A DNA stretch of 64,000 nucleotides from UBA2779 sp965232615. Its GTDB lineage: Bacteria; Spirochaetota; Spirochaetia; DSM-2461. The position numbers and the translations under genes are program-made. Shown piece by piece: positions 32,771 to 41,338 of this stretch. Location: positions 1,240,001 through 1,304,000 of the forward strand of contig OZ246985.1 in assembly GCA_965232615.1 (NCBI GenBank). The letters run 5' to 3'. A model generated the notes under the pieces. That model did not search any database. It saw only the letters and a program-made list of their open reading frames with translations, and had not been told where the DNA came from. Positions within the stretch are counted from its first letter, which is position 1. Each line of letters starts with the position of its first letter.

Positions 32771-33895
32771 ATGGGATTTATTGTCTTCAGACCGGAAAAA
32801 CTGGCAGGTGCAGAACCTGCGAAGGGAATGCCGGGTTTGCAATTTCTACTTATCGGTGTTGGTACCGCCTTCCTTTTCTCGGCCTCCTGGCATTTTGCAG
32901 ATGCTGTTTTTGATGATCCTTTCAGAATTTGGAGACGTCAGTTAGTATGGGTGCTTCTGGGTACTGTTGCCGGTATTGTTGTCTATAGGGTTCCTCTGGA
33001 TTATATAAAAAAATCTGTTCCCATTTTAGTGTGGGTAGCTCTGCTCCTGAATCTCATGACTTATGTCCCGGGTGTTGGCTATCTCTCAGGTGGTGCCCGT
33101 CGCTGGATTGAGATCTACGGATTGACCTTCCAACCTTCTGAACTCACCCGGGTGGTGTTGATTCTGTATCTCGCACGGATGCTAACGAAAAATCGTGATA
33201 AACTGATCAACTTTCGTGACACCCTACTGCCTCCTCTTCTTGTCGTTTCAACTCTGGTGGCAACTGTATATTTTCAGAATGATTTTTCAACAGTTGCTTT
33301 TTTCCTGGTGCTGACTCTGATGCTTCTTTTTGTTGCTGGTGTTTCCGGAAAAGTGATTGGAGTGCTTTCCATTTCCGGGATTCTGGTTTCGCTTGCCATG
33401 CTGGCTGCAAGGCCGTATCGTTTGAGTCGCATCCTTTCGTGGTTGATACCTGAGGCTGATCCTGGCGGTTCGGGGTATCAAGTCCTGAAGGCCAGAATGG
33501 CTTTGGAACGTGGAGGAGTTTGGGGTAGGGGTGTCGGTCAAGGAATCGTCAAACGCGGTGGTCTGCCATCCGCTCATTCAGATTTTGTTGTGGCCGTGGT
33601 TGGTGAGGAAACAGGATTCCTTGGCATTTCCCTGGTCATGCTGTTGTTCATCATACTTGCCATTAAAGGGTGGGCGATGGTAGCAAAGATTGATGATGTC
33701 TTCTCCAGATGGGGTGGATTTGGAATTGTAACGGCAATTTTCTGGCAGGCCCTTGTTAATTTTTCTGTAGTTTCAGGAGTATTGCCCGCTACAGGGATCC
33801 CGCTGCCATTATTTTCTGCAGGAGGCTCATCTGTCTTTATGACTCTTGTCTCCTTTGGATTGGTTTTTAATCTGGCTAAGGGGAAAGCACGATGA
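32771..33895 (+). CDS. ftsW: FtsW, septal peptidoglycan glycosyltransferase (SEDS family)
   Basis: Ten-helix SEDS protein that polymerises lipid II at the septum with a partner PBP. Typical blocks are GVGYLSGGARRWIEIYGLTF, FQPSELTRVVLILYLARML, the QNDFSTVAF acidic loop and SAHSDFVVAVVGEETGF, ending with GIPLPLFSAGGSSVFMTLVS. The ATG at 32771 gives 374 aa; a longer frame upstream overlaps mraY and is not needed. No partner PBP gene (ftsI) is in this cluster. Confidence 0.92.
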   Translation: MGFIVFRPEKLAGAEPAKGMPGLQFLLIGVGTAFLFSASWHFADAVFDDPFRIWRRQLVWVLLGTVAGIVVYRVPLDYIKKSVPILVWVALLLNLMTYVPGVGYLSGGARRWIEIYGLTFQPSELTRVVLILYLARMLTKNRDKLINFRDTLLPPLLVVSTLVATVYFQNDFSTVAFFLVLTLMLLFVAGVSGKVIGVLSISGILVSLAMLAARPYRLSRILSWLIPEADPGGSGYQVLKARMALERGGVWGRGVGQGIVKRGGLPSAHSDFVVAVVGEETGFLGISLVMLLFIILAIKGWAMVAKIDDVFSRWGGFGIVTAIFWQALVNFSVVSGVLPATGIPLPLFSAGGSSVFMTLVSFGLVFNLAKGKAR

Positions 33896-34671
33896 GTTTA
33901 TCCCGGCGGGCAGGTCTGCGATTAATCTGTGTACTTGGAATCTTCATGCTTTCAGGATTGATCGTCGGGGAATTGGTATGGGGTATATGGTCGACTCGCC
34001 GTCATACAGGTGTCAGGACAATCACTCTTGACAGTGATCTGGGACTTGCTGACAGTCAGCTGTTAGAAATTCTCGATCTTGAGGGTGTTCGATGGAGTCG
34101 TGTTGATGCTGATGAACTGGAGGCCAGGCTTGAGTCGTACCCTGTGATCAGGAAAGCTCGGGTACTCAAAATATTCCCTGATTCCCTGAAAGTATTTCTT
34201 TATCGGCGGAAGCCGCTGGCCATTATGCTTTTCGATGGAGATTCAGAGTCTCAATCAGCCGTTTTTGATGAAGAAGGATACACAGTGAAAACTGGTGAGA
34301 TCTCAGGAGTTGAAAACTTGCCCGTGATTTCTGGCCTGGACTTTGAACGTCCGAAGCTGGGAGATCGGTTCCCGGAAACGGTGCAAAGAGTGTTGTTTGA
34401 TTTATCTCAACTGAGGAAAGATGATCCAGAACTGTTTTCCCTGCTGTCTGAGGTGGAAGTCCTTCCTCTGAAAAGTGGAGGCTATTATCTTAAATTGTTT
34501 ATGAATCACATCAGGATTCCCGTATTGGCGGGTAGAAATCTCACCTCAGAGAGCTTAAACAGAACAGTATTGGTTCTCGACGTGTTATCTTCAGGTGCGG
34601 TGGGACAACAAATTGAAGAAGTCGATATCCGTGGGGAAAACGTGGTCTTCCGAAACGCAGGGGAAAGTTGA
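33892..34671 (+). CDS. ftsQ: FtsQ/DivIB cell division protein
   Basis: 259 aa, bitopic: an N-terminal helix (LRLICVLGIFMLSGLIVGEL), then a POTRA-type domain (LEILDLEGVRWSRVDADELE, YPVIRKARVLKIFPDSLKVF) and the FtsQ domain with VFDEEGYTV and LPVISGLDF. It connects cytoplasmic and periplasmic divisome parts. It overlaps ftsW and ftsA by 4 bases each. Confidence 0.88.
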   Translation: MSLSRRAGLRLICVLGIFMLSGLIVGELVWGIWSTRRHTGVRTITLDSDLGLADSQLLEILDLEGVRWSRVDADELEARLESYPVIRKARVLKIFPDSLKVFLYRRKPLAIMLFDGDSESQSAVFDEEGYTVKTGEISGVENLPVISGLDFERPKLGDRFPETVQRVLFDLSQLRKDDPELFSLLSEVEVLPLKSGGYYLKLFMNHIRIPVLAGRNLTSESLNRTVLVLDVLSSGAVGQQIEEVDIRGENVVFRNAGES

Positions 34672-35903
34672 TGGACGGTCAGGTTATTGCCGGGTTGGAT
34701 GCAGGAAATGAAACAGTTCGAGTCCTTATCGGAGAATTGTCACCTGATGGTGAGATTGTTTTCTCTGGTTGGGGATCCTGCCCTGCCAGAGGATTATTGA
34801 ATGGCTCTATAGCAAATATACGAGATTTTCAGAAATGCACTGAAAGAGCTGTTGAGCATGCTGAGCAGAAGGCTGGACGAGAAGTGGAAGACCTGCTGGT
34901 TTCCTTTGGGGGGATACCTACCTGCAGTTTCAACTCAAAAGGCGTTGTGAAAGTTTCGGGGAAGAACAGTGAAGTTGGACAGCTGGATATTGACAATGTT
35001 CTTGACTCAGCGAGTGCTGTCTCTCTGCCTCTGGAACAGAGCATCCTCCACATTCTTCCACAGGATTACATTCTGGATTACCAGCCTGGTATTCACAACC
35101 CAATGAATATGAGTGGTGTCAGACTTGAATGCAACGTCCATATTACTACGGTGCAGTCTTCATATATTGGGAATATGAAGAGAGCATTTGAACGGTCAGG
35201 GTACAGGATTCGGGATAAGTTTCTGGGCTCCTGGGCATCGTCAAAAGCGGCGCTCAGTAGAGATGAAAAGAATATGGGAGTTCTGCTGATTGATATCGGA
35301 TCACTGGTAACCGATTTCATGCTTGTCCGGGATGGGATGCCCGGGTTTTCAGGTTCAATCAATATTGGCGGTAAACTCGCGACTCATGATCTTGCCACAG
35401 TACTGCATATTTCTATGGAAACAGCGGAGACTCTCAAGAATGAGTATTCAAGTTCCTGGCCGGCTTTTGCAGATCAGGATAGAACAATCCCGATACAGGG
35501 TGCGATTGGACAGGGTCCTTTCTCGATACAAGCATCAAGTCTTGCCAGTATAGTGGAGGCTCGAATGGAGGATCTGTTCAATTCAATAAAAGAAGAAGTC
35601 GACAGATTGCAGGGTTGGCAACTGATTGGTGGTGGATTGGTTTTAACTGGCGGAGGATCGTTGCTGCGAGGTATGGCAGAATTAGCCCGAAAGGTGTTTT
35701 CAAAACCTGTGAGGGTGGGGGGAGCCAGGTCTGTCTTGAATCTTCCAGAAGAGTGTTGTGATCCACGGTGGACTACAGTGGCAGGACTGGTGCAGTTGGG
35801 GGCTGAGTCTTTTTTCGTAGGAAAGGGTGGAAAATCAAGAGATTCAACAGCTTCGCAAAGTGTTCTGAGCAGTATTTCTGATTGGTTAAGGCGTTTTTTT
35901 TGA
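34668..35903 (+). CDS. ftsA: FtsA, actin-like membrane anchor of the Z ring
   Basis: Actin-fold ATPase with IAGLDAGNETVRVLIGE (phosphate 1), the 1C subdomain around 85-165, LLIDIGSLVTDFMLV (phosphate 2) and LVLTGGGSLLRGM (adenosine loop). The C-terminus ends in an amphipathic helix, SISDWLRRFF, that fits membrane attachment. 411 aa. Confidence 0.93.
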   Translation: MMDGQVIAGLDAGNETVRVLIGELSPDGEIVFSGWGSCPARGLLNGSIANIRDFQKCTERAVEHAEQKAGREVEDLLVSFGGIPTCSFNSKGVVKVSGKNSEVGQLDIDNVLDSASAVSLPLEQSILHILPQDYILDYQPGIHNPMNMSGVRLECNVHITTVQSSYIGNMKRAFERSGYRIRDKFLGSWASSKAALSRDEKNMGVLLIDIGSLVTDFMLVRDGMPGFSGSINIGGKLATHDLATVLHISMETAETLKNEYSSSWPAFADQDRTIPIQGAIGQGPFSIQASSLASIVEARMEDLFNSIKEEVDRLQGWQLIGGGLVLTGGGSLLRGMAELARKVFSKPVRVGGARSVLNLPEECCDPRWTTVAGLVQLGAESFFVGKGGKSRDSTASQSVLSSISDWLRRFF

Positions 35904-35915
35904 AGGGAGGGGGAA

Positions 35916-36065
35916 ATGAATTTGGAAACAATCGATATGTTGTTTGTTGGAAGAGCTGCATCAAGGCTTTTGTGTGCAGTCATGACTGAAAAAGATACGG
36001 ATGATCGTATGATGATGAGATTTGGAGCGGAATGTGTAAATCGCTGGGAGGAAAGATGGATTTAG
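35916..36065 (+). CDS. Small ORF (49 aa) between ftsA and ftsZ
   Basis: The ATG at 35916 follows GGGAGGGGG, one of the strongest ribosome-binding sites in the window. The product starts MNLETIDMLFVGRAASRLLC and ends CVNRWEERWI, with a run of three methionines in the middle. The stop lies 10 bases inside ftsZ, so translation is probably coupled to ftsZ. I know no family for it; it could be a divisome peptide or simply a leader that sets ftsZ translation. Confidence 0.5.
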   Translation: MNLETIDMLFVGRAASRLLCAVMTEKDTDDRMMMRFGAECVNRWEERWI

Positions 36066-37285
36066 AAGTAGCGGATGATTTGTTATTTAGACATGCTGTA
36101 ATAAAGGTCGTTGGATGTGGCGGTGCTGGAAATAATGCTGTTGATCGAATGATAACATCTGGTCTGGAGAATGTGGATTACATAGCTGTGAATACGGACT
36201 TTCAGGATCTTGAAGTATCAAAGGCTCCAACTAAGATCCTGTTGGGGCGCAAGGTTACCGGGGGTTTGGGGGCTGGGAATAACCCCATTACAGGAGAGAA
36301 GGCCGCTGAAGAGGATGTGGAAATAATTAAGAAATACCTCAGAGGGGCAGATATGGTGTTCCTCACAGCAGGAATGGGGGGAGGGACCGGGACTGGAGCA
36401 ACTCCAGTTATTGCTCGGATAGCTATGGAATTGGGTTGTCTTACTGTTGCTATTGTAACAATGCCTTTTCATTATGAGGATAAACAAAAGATGACCCAGG
36501 CCGAATCAGGAATTGAGAAGCTGAAACCCCATGTCGACACTTTGATAAAAATGTCCAATCAGAATCTCATTGACAATGGTCATGGCCAGATGACGATCAA
36601 AGAATCCTTCCTGAAAATCGATGAAATTCTACATCTGGCCGTACAGGGGATAACAGATCTGGTAACGAAGAGGGGATTGATAAATATCGATTTCGCTGAT
36701 CTCGAAACCACAATGAAGGGACAGGGTGCTTCTCTGATGTGTATCGGCCAGGGAAAGGGCAGTAACCGGTTTGTTCAAGCTGCCAGAGCAGCCATTACCC
36801 ATCCTATGTTTGATGGTGTGAAAATTGACGGGGCAAAGAATATTCTGGTTAACATTCGAAGCTCCACAGACATCTCACCAAATGCATTGAATGAAACAAT
36901 AAAGATAATCACGGAAAAGGCTGATCCTGATGTTAACTTCAAGCATGGGTTGATTCTTGATGAAGAGCTTGAGGATGAAGTGATGATAACTGTTATTGCT
37001 ACTGGTTTGGGTGAGAAAAAAATCACCGAAACGGTGAATAGGGAACCCGTTTCTAACAGGACGTTGATTCCACCTGACACAAACAGCAATCTCAATAATA
37101 TGGAACTATCATTCTCCCAGTGGAATGCCTTTATCAATAAACGAGGTATAAGTGCAGGTTTACCAACATCAAACTCTCTGAAAACTCCATCGAACCATGT
37201 AGACCTCAATGAAAAGGACAGCAGTGAAGATGTGCTTATTCCTTCTTTTTACCGCAGAAATAAACCAGAGAAGAATGGGGAATGA
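36056..37285 (+). CDS. ftsZ: Cell division protein FtsZ
   Basis: Tubulin-like GTPase forming the division ring. VVGCGGAGNNAVDRMI at the N-terminus, the tubulin signature GGGTGTGATPVIA, and the T7 loop region VNIDFADLETTMKGQG are all present. ATG 36056 follows GGGAGG and gives 409 aa; the open frame from 36032 adds eight unneeded residues. The C-terminal tail is variable and ends IPSFYRRNKPEKNG, which could serve as the conserved FtsA-binding peptide. Confidence 0.95.
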   Translation: MDLEVADDLLFRHAVIKVVGCGGAGNNAVDRMITSGLENVDYIAVNTDFQDLEVSKAPTKILLGRKVTGGLGAGNNPITGEKAAEEDVEIIKKYLRGADMVFLTAGMGGGTGTGATPVIARIAMELGCLTVAIVTMPFHYEDKQKMTQAESGIEKLKPHVDTLIKMSNQNLIDNGHGQMTIKESFLKIDEILHLAVQGITDLVTKRGLINIDFADLETTMKGQGASLMCIGQGKGSNRFVQAARAAITHPMFDGVKIDGAKNILVNIRSSTDISPNALNETIKIITEKADPDVNFKHGLILDEELEDEVMITVIATGLGEKKITETVNREPVSNRTLIPPDTNSNLNNMELSFSQWNAFINKRGISAGLPTSNSLKTPSNHVDLNEKDSSEDVLIPSFYRRNKPEKNGE

Positions 37286-38166
37286 GTAATCAGCAGCTGA
37301 TAATTGATTTTCAGGGCTATCTCAGGCATGAATTGCACGCGGCAAATTCCACGATTGAAACCTATGTTTCAGAAATTCAACGATTTTCAGTATGGCTTAA
37401 TGAATCCGAAGCAAAAGATGTGACTGAATCAGAACTTGAATCCTATATCATGTCACGGAATACTATCTACCAGCTGAGCAACAGTACAGTATCCCGTATC
37501 ATCAGTTCTTTAAAGTCTTTTTTTTTCTTCCTGCAGAACACTGGTTATCGAAAGGATAATCCAACACTGGAGATGCAGCGGTCCAGGGTTTCAAGGCATT
37601 GGCCGGAGGTTCTGGATCAAACTGATTTGGGAAAATTCTTCAAGTCAATCGACTGGAAGACTCCCCTTGGACTGCGGGACAGGGCACTCTTTGAATTGAT
37701 CTATTCCTGTGGTTTGAGAGTGAGTGAGGCCGTCAGTTTGGAACTGTCTCACATCTCTTTCGAAGAAGGATTAATTCATGTGTATGGTAAGGGAAACAGG
37801 GAAAGACTGGTTCCTTTAGGGGAAGATGCTGAGCAATGGATGAAGCATTATCTTTCATCAGGCAGGCCCCGGCTGCTTAGAGGCGTCTCCAGTACCAACC
37901 GGGTATTCCTTAATTACAAAGGAGGAGGTTTGAGCCGTAAAGGCATGTGGAAGAGATTTCGTGGAATTGCGGATATGGCTGCTGTGGATGGAAAAATTCA
38001 CTCTCTGAGGCATTCCTTTGCGACCCATCTACTACAGGGGGGGGCCGACTTGAGAAGTGTTCAGGAACTTCTTGGACATGTAGATATTGGCACAACTCAA
38101 ATATATACACACTTGAATCGAGATGATCTGGCCAGTGCCCACAATGAGTTCTTTCCGAGGAAATGA
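37282..38166 (+). CDS. xerD: Tyrosine recombinase, XerD-like
   Basis: 294 aa. N-terminal SAM-like core-binding domain (HAANSTIETYVSEIQRF), then the catalytic domain with Arg in SCGLRVSEAVSLEL, HSLRHSFATHLLQGG (H-x-x-R), LLGHVDIGTTQ and the nucleophile Tyr in QIYTHLNRDDL. A full-length Xer protein, as used for dimer resolution at dif; a second Xer lies 1.7 kb downstream. Start overlaps the ftsZ stop by 4 bases. XerD versus XerC assignment is uncertain. Confidence 0.85.
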   Translation: MSNQQLIIDFQGYLRHELHAANSTIETYVSEIQRFSVWLNESEAKDVTESELESYIMSRNTIYQLSNSTVSRIISSLKSFFFFLQNTGYRKDNPTLEMQRSRVSRHWPEVLDQTDLGKFFKSIDWKTPLGLRDRALFELIYSCGLRVSEAVSLELSHISFEEGLIHVYGKGNRERLVPLGEDAEQWMKHYLSSGRPRLLRGVSSTNRVFLNYKGGGLSRKGMWKRFRGIADMAAVDGKIHSLRHSFATHLLQGGADLRSVQELLGHVDIGTTQIYTHLNRDDLASAHNEFFPRK

Positions 38167-38918
38167 TGAATACAGCATTGGAATATATCCTTTCTGTTAA
38201 AATACTTATGATCGGACTGCGTTGTTTTTTGATCTTACTGATTACAGGTCTTGTTTCCTGTAGTAAAAATGATAATCGCACAGCTCTGGCACAGAGGCTG
38301 ATAGCATTGGAAGGTAGTCTTGAAGAACCTGAGAGGATCAGGGAATTGAAATCCAGAATAAGAGCTGTAGACTCTGAGGTTGAGAAAACTATTGAACTAA
38401 TAGAGGATCAGGCTACTTACTGGCGTTTGCTCGGGCTTAAGTACATGGATTATAAGATGTGGGGAAAGGCTGCGGAGGCGTTTGATGAGGCACTGCAATT
38501 AACACCTGATCATGCCGTATTGCTGTATAGAAAAGCTCTCTGCATTGGTCAATATTCACTATCCATTGCTGATGAAGAGTCGAAAAAGAAATATATGGAA
38601 GAAGTCAGAAATGGGTATCAACGAGTTCTGTCCATTGATCCTCGTTATTCACCGGCGATGTACGCCCTGGCCGTTATCTATGTTTTCGAGACCGGAGAGT
38701 ACCTGAAAGCAGCTGAATTGCTGAATAATTTACTTAAAATTGAGAGAAGTGATATTCAAGCTCGTTTTCTGTTAGCAAGAAGCCTTATGGAAATTGGAAA
38801 AACAGTGGATGCCCTTGATGTTTACAGCGACATTGTACGGAATGCTGAACGTGATTCAGATAGGAGAAAAGCTGAAGATTTGTATAAAAGGATTCTGGAG
38901 GATACAGATGGAATCTAA
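38163..38918 (+). CDS. TPR-repeat lipoprotein
   Basis: 251 aa. The signal sequence LRCFLILLITGLVSC ends in a good lipobox (LVSC). A short coiled region (residues about 45-75) and at least three tetratricopeptide repeats follow (for example MWGKAAEAFDEALQLTPDHA, EYLKAAELLNNLLKIERSDI, KTVDALDVYSDIVRNAERDS). A periplasmic scaffold lipoprotein; the partner is unknown. It overlaps xerD by 4 bases and dprA by 11. Confidence 0.8.
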   Translation: MMNTALEYILSVKILMIGLRCFLILLITGLVSCSKNDNRTALAQRLIALEGSLEEPERIRELKSRIRAVDSEVEKTIELIEDQATYWRLLGLKYMDYKMWGKAAEAFDEALQLTPDHAVLLYRKALCIGQYSLSIADEESKKKYMEEVRNGYQRVLSIDPRYSPAMYALAVIYVFETGEYLKAAELLNNLLKIERSDIQARFLLARSLMEIGKTVDALDVYSDIVRNAERDSDRRKAEDLYKRILEDTDGI

Positions 38919-39909
38919 TCTCCAGATGGTGCTTGTTGTTAACCGATTTCCAGGCCATCGTGGATGGCTTAAAAAAAAGGTGCTTGAAACATGCCGCGAT
39001 GAAACAGAACTGATGGATGCTCTTCAGTTCTATCTGTCCAGAATCACCACTTTCAGAAACCGAAAAAAAATCAATCTATCCTGTCTGCTGAAGGAGTCTG
39101 AAACTGAAATCAGCCGTCTGAAGAACTGGGGCATCCGGTGCCATATTCTTGGTGACAGCAGTTATCCAGCCAGCCTTGCCATGATCAGTGATCCCCCTCT
39201 GGTGCTGTACAGCCGAGGGGAGTGTTCATGGATGGAGAAACCATGTATTGCCATCGTTGGAACAAGGAGACCAACAGCTGGAGGTCTGCGGGAATCATAC
39301 AAACTTGCCCTGGAATTCTCCCTTGCCAGGTATCCAGTGGTCTCAGGGCTGGCTTTTGGAATCGACAGGGCGGCCCATGAAGGGGCACTGGATGGTGGTG
39401 GACCAACCTGGGCCGTTCTTGCAGGTGGATTGGACAGGCCAAGTCCTGTGTCCCATCGACAGCTTGCATCAAGGATACTTGACAGGGGAGGTGCTCTTAT
39501 GGGGGAGATTCCTCCGGGCGGTTTCCCGGTTCGGTATGCCTTTCCAAGACGGAATCGCATCCTCAGTGGATTATGCCGGGGATGTATCATTGTGCAGGCA
39601 CCAAAGAAATCAGGAGCCCTGATTACAGCCGATTTTGCGCTGGAACAAGGCCGGGATCTCTATGTTGGATTATCAGGGGTTAGTTCCCCTGAATCCAGGG
39701 GAACATGCGAACTTGAAGAACAGGGGGCTCCAGTGGTAAACAGTGCATCCGATGTGTTAATGGACTGGGGAAAGCCGGGAGATATCCGCTGTGTGCAACC
39801 GGTTACTGAACCTCAGAGTTCAATGGATCTTGTTCGTCTGCTTAGAAACGAGCTGAATGGACGTGTTTTCAAACACAGGGGGGGCTGGTTTGAATATCAA
39901 GGTGTATGA
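38908..39909 (+). CDS. dprA: DNA processing protein DprA (Smf)
   Basis: Loads RecA on incoming single-stranded DNA during transformation. Rossmann-like DprA fold: AIVGTRRPTAGGLRE, VVSGLAFGIDRAAHEGAL, WAVLAGGLDRPSP, FPRRNRILSGLCRG and the SGALITADFALEQGRDLY block. ATG 38908 follows GGAGG, giving 333 aa; an open frame from 38794 would overlap the lipoprotein gene. In several spirochaetes topA follows dprA; here xerC follows directly. Confidence 0.92.
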   Translation: MESNLQMVLVVNRFPGHRGWLKKKVLETCRDETELMDALQFYLSRITTFRNRKKINLSCLLKESETEISRLKNWGIRCHILGDSSYPASLAMISDPPLVLYSRGECSWMEKPCIAIVGTRRPTAGGLRESYKLALEFSLARYPVVSGLAFGIDRAAHEGALDGGGPTWAVLAGGLDRPSPVSHRQLASRILDRGGALMGEIPPGGFPVRYAFPRRNRILSGLCRGCIIVQAPKKSGALITADFALEQGRDLYVGLSGVSSPESRGTCELEEQGAPVVNSASDVLMDWGKPGDIRCVQPVTEPQSSMDLVRLLRNELNGRVFKHRGGWFEYQGV

Positions 39910-40792
39910 ATGGCTGGATCATCTTCGAAATGTCAGAGGTCTGTCGAATGCCACCATTGATGCCTATACTCAGGATGTTGTCGCCTGGACATCATTTCTG
40001 GCTCAACAGGGAATGGATATCGATACCGCTGATCAGATTGAAGCACGATCATTTGTAAACCAGATGTCAGTGGACAATCTTTCAGCTACAACTGTGAATC
40101 GCAGGTTGTCAGCTCTCAGGGGATTTTACAGGTGGTGTCACCGCCGGGATGATTCATGTGCTAATCCATTCCAGGGAGTGAAAACCCTCAAACAGGGACG
40201 TCAGCTTCCCGGATATTTAACCTGTGAAGAGATTGATGGAATACTGGACAGTACGGGCAGCAGCTTTACAGGGAAGCGGGATAGAGTAATAATTGAATTA
40301 CTGTACTCAACCGGGTGCCGTGTTGGAGAACTCTGTGCTTTGAACATAACAGATGTTCTTAAACGGCAAATCAAAGTGATGGGGAAGGGATCCCGTGAAC
40401 GTTATGTCTTCATTGGGTTAAGAGCTGAAGAGGCATTGGAAGATTACCTGCCTCTCAGAGAGGAGTATGTATCCGATACTCCTGACAGCCAGATGGCCTT
40501 GCTGCTCAATATGAGAGGCAGTCGATTGACTACCCGGGGTGTTCGATATTTGATAAAGAAGTTGTCAGTTCTGAGTGGAACAGCGAAGGTTGTTCATCCT
40601 CATACTTTTCGTCATAGTTTTGCCACTCATATTCATGATGGGGGTGCGAATATCAGAATAGTTCAGGAGCTTTTAGGACATTCAAGTCTATCGACGACTC
40701 AGGTTTATACTCATACGGGTATAGAACGTATAAAAAAAGTGTACAGAGATGCCCATCCCCACGGGAAAAAATCAAACTGTAAAGAGGTATGA
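39890..40792 (+). CDS. xerC: Tyrosine recombinase, XerC-like
   Basis: 300 aa from the TTG at 39890, placed behind an AGGGGGGG run; GTG 39902 is an alternative. Core-binding domain (VRGLSNATIDAYTQDVVAW) and catalytic residues: Arg in STGCRVGELCAL, HTFRHSFATHIHDGG, LLGHSSLSTTQ and Tyr in VYTHTGIERIK. Probably the partner of the Xer at 37282. It overlaps dprA by 20 bases and abuts hslV. Confidence 0.85.
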   Translation: MNIKVYEWLDHLRNVRGLSNATIDAYTQDVVAWTSFLAQQGMDIDTADQIEARSFVNQMSVDNLSATTVNRRLSALRGFYRWCHRRDDSCANPFQGVKTLKQGRQLPGYLTCEEIDGILDSTGSSFTGKRDRVIIELLYSTGCRVGELCALNITDVLKRQIKVMGKGSRERYVFIGLRAEEALEDYLPLREEYVSDTPDSQMALLLNMRGSRLTTRGVRYLIKKLSVLSGTAKVVHPHTFRHSFATHIHDGGANIRIVQELLGHSSLSTTQVYTHTGIERIKKVYRDAHPHGKKSNCKEV

Positions 40793-41338
40793 ATGGTAGA
40801 AATACGGGGAACAACAATAGTTGCAGTTCGGAAGGATAATGAAGTAGCCATGGCCGGTGATGGTCAGGTCACCCTGGGTCAGTCTGTAATTATAAAGGGA
40901 TTTGCCCACAAAGTAAGACGTCTTTATAATGGGCGTGTTCTGGTGGGTTTTGCTGGATCAACTGCTGATGCATTTACCCTTGAAGAACGCTTTGAGGCAA
41001 AATTGAAGGAGTTTGCAGGAGATGTCACTCGAGCGGCTGTAGAATTAGCCAAGGATTGGCGTACTGACCGCATTCTTCGTCGATTGGAAGCCATGCTGCT
41101 GGTAGCTGATGAGAATCGGACTCTGCTTTTAAGTGGTACAGGGGATGTGATTGAACCGGATGGTGATGTCGCCGCTATTGGCAGCGGTGGGAACTATGCC
41201 AGTGCCGCTGCTCGGGCCTATCTGGATACTTCCAATTTCAATGCTGCTGAAATTGCCCGGAAGTCCATGGATATTGCGGCTGATATTTGTGTTTTTACAA
41301 ACAAGAACATCGTTATGGAGACATTGCCGAATGAGTAA
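40793..41338 (+). CDS. hslV: ATP-dependent protease subunit HslV (ClpQ)
   Basis: Proteasome-like threonine protease, double hexamer with HslU. The mature N-terminal nucleophile is Thr7 (MVEIRG then TTIVAVRK), so a six-residue propeptide must be removed. GDGQVTLGQSVI, GFAGSTADAFTLEERFE and AIGSGGNYASAAARAY are family blocks. 181 aa. Confidence 0.94.
   Translation: MVEIRGTTIVAVRKDNEVAMAGDGQVTLGQSVIIKGFAHKVRRLYNGRVLVGFAGSTADAFTLEERFEAKLKEFAGDVTRAAVELAKDWRTDRILRRLEAMLLVADENRTLLLSGTGDVIEPDGDVAAIGSGGNYASAAARAYLDTSNFNAAEIARKSMDIAADICVFTNKNIVMETLPNE

Noticed and set aside
41151..41330. N-terminal extension of hslU
   Set aside because: It overlaps hslV in another frame; HslU begins at MSKLNGLTPQEIV with the usual 453-aa length.
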